From positions 1,922,001 to 1,986,000 of the forward strand of contig OZ245751.1 of NCBI GenBank assembly GCA_965227445.1: a DNA stretch of 64,000 nucleotides, given 5' to 3'. Below the pieces are notes generated by a model. The model was given only the letters and a program-made list of their open reading frames with translations, was not told the DNA's origin and made no database searches. How positions within the stretch are numbered: the first letter of the stretch is position 1; each line of letters begins with the position of its first letter. Below are positions 58,301 through 64,000 of this stretch, one piece after another. The translations under genes and the position numbers were made by a program. This stretch comes from DT-110 sp030148525. GTDB taxonomy: Bacteria; Bacteroidota; Bacteroidia; Chitinophagales; Saprospiraceae.

Positions 58301-61300
58301 GCGATGGCGATCTGGAAGACGCCACGGATGCGATCACCTTTACGCACCAGGGTACGAGCCTGACCACCCTGGTCGATATAACCGATACGACGAACCCAAC
58401 CCTACCCGGTGGTGACAGCCTGGTGCAGGTCCTGGCCTTTACGGTACCGGATACAAGCATCACGGACTTCAACGACGGAGTGGCGTTTATGCGCTACCGC
58501 CTGAGCTGGGAAGGAGATCTGGGTCCCAACAATAACGACTTCCACCAGACCACGCCACCATTCGTAGATACGAGCGTGGAGTACCCGCGCGGTGAGGTGG
58601 AAGATTACGCCATACCGGTAGCGCGCATCGGTAACCTGGCGTGGTACGATCACAATGTGAACGGCCACCAGGACGATCCGCTGGCACAGCTCTACAATAT
58701 GTACCAGGATGAGTACGGGGTGGATACCCTGCACCTGGTGCTGATCTGGGGTGGTGTTGATGCGGCCACCGGCGAATTTGATACGGTGGGCTATAACGAT
58801 GAGACGATGAGCTCGGCCGGTGCGGTAGAGGATATCCTCTACAACCTGAGTATTGCGATGCCAACGGGTGGCGCCTACGATCCGGCGGAGATTCTGAAGA
58901 CCAACGCTCAGGGGCTGTACACCTTCTACGGGCTGATCCCGGGTACGTACAACCTGATCCCGCTGAAATACCTGCAAACGGATAGTGCGAGCTTTGTGGA
59001 CTTCTGGCCGAAGCACCGCGTGCTGACCCTGACGGATAATCCGGATGCACCGGATGATCGCGACAGCGACGCCTGTCCGGGCATTGTCTTTACCATTGAT
59101 GATGCCAACGACAAGGATCCGGAAGTATGCGTTGATAACCTGGTGGAAGGCGAAGACGGCGAGTTGGACGATGTTGATCCGACCAACCCGACCTTTGCCG
59201 ATAATCAGTGGGATCAGACGCTGGATCTGGGCTGGGTGGACGAACCCAATATCGAGGCGAACCTGGATATTGTGGGAGTGAACTTCCCCACGAGTGAGAT
59301 CTGCGGCAACTTCAATGTGATCATGCACCTGTGCGTGAAAAACCCGACGGAAGTACCGCTGGACAGCCTGATGATGACGCTGAACCTGCGCGAGGCGTAC
59401 GGTGGAGCGTTCTACGCGGCAACCAAGCCGATGATCTCGATCGTGGACAGCTCGTTTGTGACCACGCCGGCAGATGTTAAGATCAAAAAGACGATGGCGG
59501 GCTCCAAGGAAGCCCTCACACCGTTCATCAATCCGAACTACGACGGCGAGTTCAACCTGGATCTGCTGACGGGTGGTGATAAGGATACGGACTTCTTCCT
59601 GCCTGGTGACAGTGTGATCTGTGTGCGGGTAGAGTTCGAGATCGATCCCACGCAGACGGATGCCTACACGGCCAATGGCTGGGCCAGCCAGTTCAAGGCG
59701 TTCGGCCGTGCGGTAGGCTTCCTGTACGAAGACGCCGGAGCGGGCCGCACGAAGCGCCCGCTGATCGATAAGTTCCCGAAATCGCCGCGCTTTGGTCAGT
59801 ACATCGAAGTGATGGACCTGAGTGATGAGCTGGATGATCCGATGCCGATGGCGGGAATGAACTACCCGGAGGCCGGCGACAGCATTCTGTTCGAAGGGAT
59901 GGTGGCCGACCGCGGTGACTTTGGCGAGTACCAGGTGTTCATGAACAACCTGACGGGTCGCGATAAGTACCTGGACGAAGACGATAAGACGCTGCAAAAC
60001 GATGAGTGCTGGATTGATACGCGCTTCATCGGTGGTCAGGATGATATCAATGTGAGTATGGATGCGAATTGTGAGGTGAACATCATGCCGAACATGGTGA
60101 TCGCTGATCACATAGCAGCCTGCGGCTTTGATAAGTATCCGGAAGGCAGCTACTACCGGGTGATCATCCAGGATAAGAAGACGGAAGAGACGTTGTGGGC
60201 CAGTGTTGACCGCGAGCCGTTCGACGTGCGTCCGTACCTGGACCGTGAGCTGATCTACAAGGCGCGCTCGGTGGCTAACCACTGCCAGGTGGTCTGGGGT
60301 AATATTACGTTTGAAGATAAGACCGCACCGGTGGTTACGTGTCCGGATGATACGGGCGAGAGTCTGACTACGGGACTGACGCTGGTGTGCAGTGATATAG
60401 ATAGTGTATTGAACAATGCGGCGACCTTTGAAGATCCGACGCATCCCTACTACACGGGTATTGCTACGGCCGTTGACGGCTGTGGACCGACGTACCTGGA
60501 CCGGGTGCAGGATGTACTGCGGGTGTTTGCCGACTGTGAAGACAGTGCGCAGGCCGGCTATGCCTACGCCCGCATCACGCGGACGTTCACCTTCCGCGAT
60601 GCGTTCAATAACACGGATACATGTAAACAACAGATCTACTTCTACCGTCCCGAGATCGTTCTGCCGGAGTGCCAGGTGTTCATCCCGAACGTGGTGGCCG
60701 GCACGGATACGATCCTGACGAGTGAAGATATGATCGGCAAATACGAGTTACCGGAGAGCGTACCGTACTTCATCAACGGTGGAGGCGAACGCGTCTACCT
60801 GCTGGGTGACGAGGTGTGTGGCTTCTCGGTGAACTACGAAAACCGCTCGAACTTCATCACAGGTGACTGTGGTCGCAAGATCATCCGCCGCTGGCGCATC
60901 TTCGACTGGTGCTACGCCACGGGAGACAATTACCCGGATTACCTGGTTGAGCGCGGCGAATGCTACGATGATGCGACGCGTGAGGGCAGCATCTACACCT
61001 TTGAGCAGACGATCGTGATCGGCGATACGGCCGCACCGGTGGTGACGATCCCGGATCTCGATCTGGACGGCTTCAAGGGCAGTGGCTACAAAGGCGGCCC
61101 GGCGGCGAATGCGGATTCCTCGACGGCGACCTACGATGCTGATGACCGCTACGTATTCACGACGCGCCCGCAGGACTGCTTTGCGGACTTCCGCGTGACG
61201 CGCGATATGTGGGAGGTGGAAGAGCAGAGTGAGTGGTGCTTCGACGTAGGCGTGTACATCCGTCGTCCGATCCTTGATCTGGACGAGCGCCCGACGGGCG

Positions 61301-64000
61301 AGTGGATGATCATGCCGGATACGGACGCCGAGATCACGGGTAACTGCGATGACGGCTACCTGATCACGAACGTGGAGATGATCAAGGATACGTTTGTGGA
61401 CTACTTCCTGCGCATGCGTTTTGTGGATGTGTGTGATAAGGATACGATCATCTGGGCCCCGATCAACATTGTGGACGATATCATGCCGGTAGTGGTGTGT
61501 GATGACGAACTGGAAGTGACCTTCGACAACGTAGGTACGGGCAACGTAGCGGCCATTGATGTGGATGAGGGCACGAACGACAACTGCGGGTTTATCCGCT
61601 GGTTGAAGGTGCGCCGTCCGCTGAACGAGTGCGGAGCGGAGTTTGCAACGATCCCCCACTACGTGGATGCCAACGGCAACGGAGCTGTTGATGCCGGTGA
61701 CTGGGTGGATGAGAACCGCAACGAGATAGCCGACGAGCTGGAGTTCTTCACCATTGTTGGTGGTGAGCTGTACAGCCCCTTACTGGATAAAGTGCCGTTC
61801 TTCTGCTGTGACCGCGATAGCGTGAAGGTGGAGCTGTGGGCCGAAGACTGGGCGGGTAACCGCAACAGCTGCTGGACGTGGGCTGATCTGACGGATCGTC
61901 CGCCGATCGACTACACGCTGCCGGGTAACTATACCTTGCCGGATAATGTGACCTACAACTGTGAGGCCGAAGAAGGCAAGGTGCTGATCCTGGCCGAGAA
62001 TGAAGGCACGCACGCCGAAGGCAGCCTGGTATACCAGACGGTAGTGGCCATGTTTGGTCGCGATGTGGTCTTCAGTGACCGCAATAATACGTGTCCGGGC
62101 TTCACCACGGAGGTGATCGTGGAGGCCGATATCGATGACTGCGGCTTCGGCACCATCGAGGTGACGTGGCTGATCAGCAATGGCGACGAAGTACGCAATG
62201 CCGGTACGCGCATCATTACGATCGCTGCTCTGCACGACTACTACTTGCGCCTGCCGGCCGACCAGACGGCTTCTTGCGGTGACGATGTAGGCATCCGGGG
62301 AGTGGCCTTCTCGGAAGATGCCTGCGATCTGATCGCGATCTCTACCGAAGATGAGCGCTTCACGGCCACGCAGGATCCGACGGCTTGCTACAAGATCTTC
62401 CGCACCTACCGCATCATCAACTGGTGTGAGTACGACGGGGAAGCACAACCCACGATCGTGAGCCGCGACTGGGACGGTTGGAATGGTACCAACCCGGTGA
62501 GTCCGGATGGTGATGATGAGCCTGGTGACGAAGACATCTACGTGATCGTCAAGCGGGACTTCGCCGATGATCTGCCGGATACGGTTTACTATGATAATAA
62601 TGAGAATCCCTACGATAACAGTGTCGTAGACGGAGACGACGAATACGGATACTGGTGGCGGGTGACTTCCGGAAGTAGTGATCCCACAGAGGAGAGCTAC
62701 TATGAAGCTTACTATGATGCGGAAACAGTCTCCTGGTACGAAGGAATTATGGAGGATGAACGCAGTGTTGCAAATATCGGTAAGGTTTATGCCATGACCA
62801 TAACCGGTGATGATACGTACTACGAATACGTATGGGGAACTGATGTTTATACGGATGATTCCTACCTGCCTACCGCTGCTGTACACGCTGGCATCCTTCA
62901 GGACGGTGAAACGAAGCAAGTCTTCGTCCGACTTTTACCAGGCCGTGAATCGTATACCGGTAGTAACCGTAACGGTGTAATGAGTCAGGATTGGGATAGT
63001 TGGGGTGGTAGTTATGAGATCCTGACCGGAAGTGTCTGGGCCAACGATGGAGATCAGACGGACAGCGATATAACGGGCAATGCCCAGAGTGATGATATTG
63101 ACCAGCGCTACGGCAGCTTCGGTTACTGGCAGTACACGCAGCACATTGTGGTGTACGACGACGTGGATCCGACGCTGACGATCACGGGAGCGGACACCTT
63201 CGCTGCGATCAGCAACGAAGACTGCGCCGGTGATGTGACGCTGCAGATCGAAGCGACCGACATCTGTACGGACGATGCACTGGATGTGACGGTGCAGGTG
63301 ATCCTGGACGGTGAGGATATCTCCGATCAGCTGGTAGACGGCGTCTTTACGGGCCGCTACGAAGAAGGAGAGTACACCTTACTGGTGATCGCCGACGATG
63401 GTTGCGGTAATGTGACCACCGAGCGCTACACCTTCGTGGTGGAAGACCGCAAAGGGCCGGCACCGATCGTGATCGATGCGATCAGCATCGAGCTGATGCC
63501 AAGTGAGGACGAAGCCAGCGGCGGCGGAATGGCCGAAGTGTGGGCTTCCGACTTTATCGCATCGGACATCTTCGATTGCAACGGCCAGGATGCTACGGTG
63601 ACGGATGCCAACGGTAACCCACGGGTAACCAAGTACTCGATCAACGTGGTCGGCGAGCCGGTCGATATGGACCAGGCGGGACTGAGCTTCACGTGTGCCG
63701 ATGCGGCACGGACGATCGAGGTGGAGATTCACGGCTGGGATACGAAAGGCAACCACGACTTTGCGGTGACCAACCTGCTGGTACAGGATAATATGGGTGT
63801 ATGCGATGCGCCGGCTGGCGAAGGCCAGATAGCGGGTACCATCGCCACCGAGGCCGGTGATGCAGTGAACGAAGTAGAGGTACAACTCTCGGGCGATCGC
63901 AGCTCGGTGTACATGACCAATGCGACGGGCACCTACGCCTTCACGGGCTTGCGCGAAGACTTTGACTTCAGTGTGATCCCGGGTAAGGATCTGTTCCACG
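49306..64000 (+). CDS. Giant surface protein with GEVED-type repeats, SdrB-, HYR- and LCCL-like domains, partial (at least 4898 residues)
   Basis: A GTG at 49306 opens a frame that stays open to the window edge; no in-frame ATG gives a better start. The N-terminus has a signal-like segment (VLLALIFVLPQIMHSQ). Read domains: Ig-like to about 265; a beta-propeller of sensor/BNR type (GLFRSNDGG, GISSNNGG, GVSRSSDRG) near 265-590; further Ig-like regions; eight DYGDLP...DGEVEDF repeats beginning at nt 52681, 53254, 53821, 54397, 54973, 55534, 56641 and 57919; SdrB-like units (GNLVWEDRNNNGLQD); HYR-like Cys-rich segments (APVVTCPDD, NWCEYD) from about 60200; an LCCL-like domain at 62755-63030; and a carboxypeptidase-regulatory fold at the end. 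Calcium-like DxDxDG loops abound. Probably an exported adhesin; the expected sorting domain would lie beyond the window. Confidence 0.85.
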   Translation, partial: MKTPFTIQPKGLHFLCLPAKRALHTRALQVLLALIFVLPQIMHSQTITINSSPTGTYCIGETLGDVEVEWTGLIPGDSELRLLLQGEGTVFATQPVGTINGSYTFTGVTIPGSVSAGNYRTEVQDLETAASGLGNSIDIRNLEITGLPTGPLCAGQSYSFDYTANSTLNSGNILFLEMSDGSGNFSDPTVIGSIATTSGTGSINGLIPFGTNGSGYRFRVRSTDPMQEGCETETVDVEEVLITSEPTNDPACMDGTANFSATASGSGLTYQWESLSLPFFQVPDDANSKKISNDVAKNASFMFSASNEGLFRSNDGGMTFTLSATSADGLPEDNIQRLFVRGSTVLASTASGLGISSNNGGSFSTRTTSNGLGSNAVNGTFIDVSGNIYVGTQAGLSISTNGGSSFTNYTTSDGLGNDFVNSVFVTGTGSNRTIYVATSSGLSIAFNGSTDFVNLTTADGLLSNTVNAVAATTGGLIFAGTNLGVSRSSDRGASWTDITPGLPDPAVSRLYLVGDLLFATTIQGFGVAGIDASGFSTFNKSFGLPLNVVSGMAISESGGVFDILVGTPGGIALSDLTVANMPGETSDELSVLQDMSSANDRYRLVVTSGDGCTRTTRIVSAGYIPPPIDYEIEQELDRCDLSNGQVYITGLLPGTMYTLNRSGNTSGTPTDGDEVSTDTLGRILLYTLGAGDYTVSVSSLETPFCESKEVNFTLDPPPSPTLPAGTANPICPGDNLIIEMSSSLDPSEVYQWYEDENGSSTADPSSSTGATYTPSSAPATSGSYYVRVRDNDTYCVSDTVEIPFTVGSGESISVSSSSPTSDGGNDGSFTIEGLTPLTNYDVEYRYGNGTTQNANETTNNDGEITINGLVAGVYNGIRAIGECPSNTVNSVVLFNPSDNNSPGDQPSAFRNTIIIRGGDISGYFQQSSNPAACTGSSTAIDSYSGSTPVDGIAVGIVRDPEQPAPPAAQTDVEMRGWVKFYLEEVLPEYAVIEQVEYRPVAVSTYGKSVCDVPLLSASGDIQFDVTRMETENYGPYLYGYDEDTFDDMGHEKYNDFVIAQNETGSWTDLGGKAVEDIQKSLEEDAEFQVGLNLSFGDFGTAVYQFHGMVFAPAEEHEIRITYYQLDYGDLPEPKFTTDEFGGIRGPSHRIDSIDVDEDPGIENMQPNMFIGATPPDAEPGAFPNTLALGDDNTLNDDEDLSSDDFFNTETDDELWAGDTINFLVPVTNNYSETANLLVFIDWNNNGVFENDTESYTRTVPGNTSEGVLFRGIEIPEDVGNATIGVRVRLTSGAIFDAYGPAPDGEVEDFFVDVSAFDYGDLPENELSLGGSGDYETTFSLSIPGLNGPRHMIRSDLTIGASVDAEGNGIPQINAFGDDLDGVDDEDGVFPPDTIIRGQNAVFQVFVRNQTSSPAYLHGFVDWNDDGSFEDGYPEQKSGLVTIPAGQSGLYPVTFLVPNDLLPLPGRVAARFRLSTNNVLITDSEGPFAEDIDGEVEDVWVTITGLDWGDLPEPLYATDDRGQHEGPSHQIATVEDEPGVFFPSLYIAGPPDADPNGQPSALADGDNNDGYDDEELDPDFFNNPLTGDSLLAGNTIQFAVPFTNNTGEPAFVSVFIDWDENGIFENDQERYSMEAIPDLMGPGPLDAGTALFNLNIPPTTPTGLKGVRVRISTQPNLEAYGYARDGEVEDFMVNVYGYDYGDLPDNEIAGAPGLTAKNNYETIFNATGERGPRHLFVEGLALGTLVDAEGNGQPQLNSVGDDVNGIDDEDGIEAPDTIVRGTEATFRVFVTNTTASPAYLQGFVDWNDDGDFEDPYPSQKANLVTIPANGSGWYNVVFDVPQEPNPLPQKVAARFRLSDEDTYVLLSTGPNAGNDIAGEVEDMWVNIVGYDWGDLPEPRYLTDREGGVFGPSHKIVPIELPDDSTGVSLHIGATVPDAEAEGRPGSEAMRDDNDLTDDEDLTADNFINPVDDLPYPIISGEAVRFRVPVTNNSTQPAYLFAFIDWNGDGDFVDSLETTIQTVTPGTNDYDFDYIIPRRPEADTIGVRVRLTTELGIDAHGPAPDGEVEDFMVEIRGTDYGDLPDPLAGLSPNDFHTLRDQNGPRHGVPVTPLTYMGARIDTESNATPGPDANGDDLDNQSDDEDGVIFLTPLVPGQDASISVSAVNDSAAMARVIIWTDWENDGVLDSVTQVDVPGNGSLTSEVVTFEVPSTATFQDGNSFWRLRITTDAAFLADPSPDGLATDGEVEDYFVPMFKVGNLVWEDRNNNGLQDADEINLGIDSVRVIMRFGGIDPVTGEYDGIAQDTDEDPYVMGPEGGADMIEDFIIDTLTDTRGLYLFTGMIEGNYQLITIDPSGLTPTRADWIRNVTEEDTDNDGNALEQPWEYADTDIRQSKTEVFTMYRDSIGTDEEGILDQGNPQLQDPNALEGFPDNRVEQRIDFGYTPFDFGDLPDTYTTVEDGVDIGTTQDGLFAQDTVLVGNVLEGPKHIVTPDIYLGSCSDAEVEGAPDFDAGQEFAPAADGEGDDPNNSLWDSDNRANTCEDDDNGVQFMTPLIPGYEAIIDVDFWATINDDGPDAYLQAFLDWNGDGDFYVDGDPAMGFDEDEHIVFTLLNGAPAPLDPNTHAVELEMSQQLDQDPIRLTFQVPDSAKYFDGNVLARFRISKRPNMAATGILPGNSNFPDGIVPAGEVEDYFMKLVKIGNIVWEDRDYDGIQDEDEPGIAGVEITLDYFGENDTLDGDFYENTYVTETDSMGLYYFYGLIGNVDPSGVMDPFYTLTASDPEAMTPTIDIDSIAPGDESNCITLNSDGNDIDIDDRITAVTFRITNPMGQCTGEMDPDGKLDMGEMVIMAPDNIWPDEQMDETFDFGYVGFDYGDLPDTSIAAEFLYRTKRDWLPQAPIDFGPRHAIQPKLYLGGGVDAELDGQPDDDAGSKEGGDDDVNTAFAKGDTTDDESGIRLLSPLLPGERAFIQVTYTSQDTVLAGGYADMDAFLNAFIDFNGDGDLEDATDAITFTHQGTSLTTLVDITDTTNPTLPGGDSLVQVLAFTVPDTSITDFNDGVAFMRYRLSWEGDLGPNNNDFHQTTPPFVDTSVEYPRGEVEDYAIPVARIGNLAWYDHNVNGHQDDPLAQLYNMYQDEYGVDTLHLVLIWGGVDAATGEFDTVGYNDETMSSAGAVEDILYNLSIAMPTGGAYDPAEILKTNAQGLYTFYGLIPGTYNLIPLKYLQTDSASFVDFWPKHRVLTLTDNPDAPDDRDSDACPGIVFTIDDANDKDPEVCVDNLVEGEDGELDDVDPTNPTFADNQWDQTLDLGWVDEPNIEANLDIVGVNFPTSEICGNFNVIMHLCVKNPTEVPLDSLMMTLNLREAYGGAFYAATKPMISIVDSSFVTTPADVKIKKTMAGSKEALTPFINPNYDGEFNLDLLTGGDKDTDFFLPGDSVICVRVEFEIDPTQTDAYTANGWASQFKAFGRAVGFLYEDAGAGRTKRPLIDKFPKSPRFGQYIEVMDLSDELDDPMPMAGMNYPEAGDSILFEGMVADRGDFGEYQVFMNNLTGRDKYLDEDDKTLQNDECWIDTRFIGGQDDINVSMDANCEVNIMPNMVIADHIAACGFDKYPEGSYYRVIIQDKKTEETLWASVDREPFDVRPYLDRELIYKARSVANHCQVVWGNITFEDKTAPVVTCPDDTGESLTTGLTLVCSDIDSVLNNAATFEDPTHPYYTGIATAVDGCGPTYLDRVQDVLRVFADCEDSAQAGYAYARITRTFTFRDAFNNTDTCKQQIYFYRPEIVLPECQVFIPNVVAGTDTILTSEDMIGKYELPESVPYFINGGGERVYLLGDEVCGFSVNYENRSNFITGDCGRKIIRRWRIFDWCYATGDNYPDYLVERGECYDDATREGSIYTFEQTIVIGDTAAPVVTIPDLDLDGFKGSGYKGGPAANADSSTATYDADDRYVFTTRPQDCFADFRVTRDMWEVEEQSEWCFDVGVYIRRPILDLDERPTGEWMIMPDTDAEITGNCDDGYLITNVEMIKDTFVDYFLRMRFVDVCDKDTIIWAPINIVDDIMPVVVCDDELEVTFDNVGTGNVAAIDVDEGTNDNCGFIRWLKVRRPLNECGAEFATIPHYVDANGNGAVDAGDWVDENRNEIADELEFFTIVGGELYSPLLDKVPFFCCDRDSVKVELWAEDWAGNRNSCWTWADLTDRPPIDYTLPGNYTLPDNVTYNCEAEEGKVLILAENEGTHAEGSLVYQTVVAMFGRDVVFSDRNNTCPGFTTEVIVEADIDDCGFGTIEVTWLISNGDEVRNAGTRIITIAALHDYYLRLPADQTASCGDDVGIRGVAFSEDACDLIAISTEDERFTATQDPTACYKIFRTYRIINWCEYDGEAQPTIVSRDWDGWNGTNPVSPDGDDEPGDEDIYVIVKRDFADDLPDTVYYDNNENPYDNSVVDGDDEYGYWWRVTSGSSDPTEESYYEAYYDAETVSWYEGIMEDERSVANIGKVYAMTITGDDTYYEYVWGTDVYTDDSYLPTAAVHAGILQDGETKQVFVRLLPGRESYTGSNRNGVMSQDWDSWGGSYEILTGSVWANDGDQTDSDITGNAQSDDIDQRYGSFGYWQYTQHIVVYDDVDPTLTITGADTFAAISNEDCAGDVTLQIEATDICTDDALDVTVQVILDGEDISDQLVDGVFTGRYEEGEYTLLVIADDGCGNVTTERYTFVVEDRKGPAPIVIDAISIELMPSEDEASGGGMAEVWASDFIASDIFDCNGQDATVTDANGNPRVTKYSINVVGEPVDMDQAGLSFTCADAARTIEVEIHGWDTKGNHDFAVTNLLVQDNMGVCDAPAGEGQIAGTIATEAGDAVNEVEVQLSGDRSSVYMTNATGTYAFTGLREDFDFSVIPGKDLFH
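52681..58028 (+). repeat. Array of eight DYGDLP/GEVED-type repeats inside the giant gene
   Basis: Repeat starts at 52681, 53254, 53821, 54397, 54973, 55534, 56641 and 57919 give spacings of 573, 567, 576, 576, 561, 1107 and 1278 bp. Units 1, 3 and 5 share GPSH and a VPVTNN/FIDW core; units 2 and 4 share GPRH or NGPRH, DDEDG and SPAYLxGFVDWNDDG. The first six therefore form a two-unit higher-order repeat of about 1.15 kb. Later units are separated by SdrB-like domains. The DNA copies are diverged, so this is protein-level duplication rather than a recent array. Confidence 0.8.
62755..63030 (+). other. LCCL-like domain coding segment with atypical codon use
   Basis: Residues about 4483-4575 of the giant read VWGTDVYTDDS, TAAVHAG, PGRESYTGSNRNGVMSQ and WGGSYEIL, in the order of the LCCL domain consensus (GTxxYxxDSxxCxAAxHAG ... 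Y.GSxRNGxxS). The usual Cys after DS is absent (SYLPTAA). The block from about 62570 to 63050 is richer in A/T and codons such as TAT, GAT and ACC than the ACG/CGC/CTG-rich flanks, as if the domain had been inserted into the HYR-like region. Confidence 0.7.

Noticed and set aside
58402..60630. 742-codon open frame on the minus strand
   Set aside because: Antisense to the same giant gene, low-complexity composition and no family motif; explained by codon bias on the plus strand.
60748..61659. 303-codon open frame on the minus strand
   Set aside because: Antisense shadow, His/Arg/Val-rich, same cause as the neighbouring long antisense frames.
61780..62919. 379-codon open frame on the minus strand
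   Set aside because: Antisense shadow of the HYR-like region of the giant gene; no motif or start context supports it.

Overview
The window looks like the chromosome of a Bacteroidota bacterium, most likely a Saprospiria (Lewinella- or Haliscomenobacter-like) marine or sludge organism. The reasons are: several secreted proteins ending in a type IX secretion (T9SS) type A sorting domain, SprB-like and PKD repeats, giant multidomain surface proteins, no visible Shine-Dalgarno sequences, and roughly 50% GC. No tRNA, rRNA, CRISPR array or complete insertion sequence was seen.

Left third (1-14748): mainly a minus-strand surface-polysaccharide operon, read from 14748 down to 4361. In order it encodes a GT4 glycosyltransferase, an O-antigen ligase/polymerase with TPRs, a phytanoyl-CoA-type dioxygenase, a sulfotransferase, an ABC-2 permease (Wzm-like), an FkbM methyltransferase, an ABC ATPase with a Wzt-like tail, two TylF-type methyltransferases and a GNT-I/GT2-like glycosyltransferase. 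Genes are spaced by a few bases or overlap. Together they would build, decorate (methyl, sulfate, hydroxyl) and export a glycan. Two plus-strand dioxygenases (2646-4372) meet the operon tail to tail. Further left are a 284-bp inverted-repeat element (MITE-like) and a coupled pair: a DxDDTA class II cyclase-like alpha-barrel protein and a transglutaminase-like protein that runs off the left edge.

Middle (15213-41467): T9SS cargo. A 4217-residue protein (Fn3-like, FG-GAP-like, carboxypeptidase-regulatory-like, BACON-like, SprB, PKD, sorting domain) is followed by a 501-residue and a 2209-residue paralogue. Both share the giant's C-terminal module order, and a decayed copy of the giant's 3' end lies between them. 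Next come a PKD lipoprotein, a DXD glycosyltransferase, an M57-type metalloprotease lipoprotein (minus strand) and a subtilisin-fold protein whose catalytic Asp position appears to be Gln.

Right third (41734-64000): holA (DNA polymerase III delta), then a tight plus-strand cluster: a small T9SS-sorted protein, three tandem paralogues of about 620 residues whose C-terminal half resembles the autoproteolytic Peptidase_G2 domain of phage tail appendages, and a second giant surface protein. The latter starts with GTG at 49306, has at least 4898 residues and is still open at the right edge. It carries a beta-propeller, eight DYGDLP/GEVED-type repeats, SdrB-like and HYR-like domains, and an embedded LCCL-like domain. 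This cluster is the best candidate for an undescribed system.

At DNA level, a T-tract plus GNRA-type mini-hairpin (core GGCGAAAGCC) recurs in different reading frames, and three intergenic tandem repeats all have a 7-bp unit.
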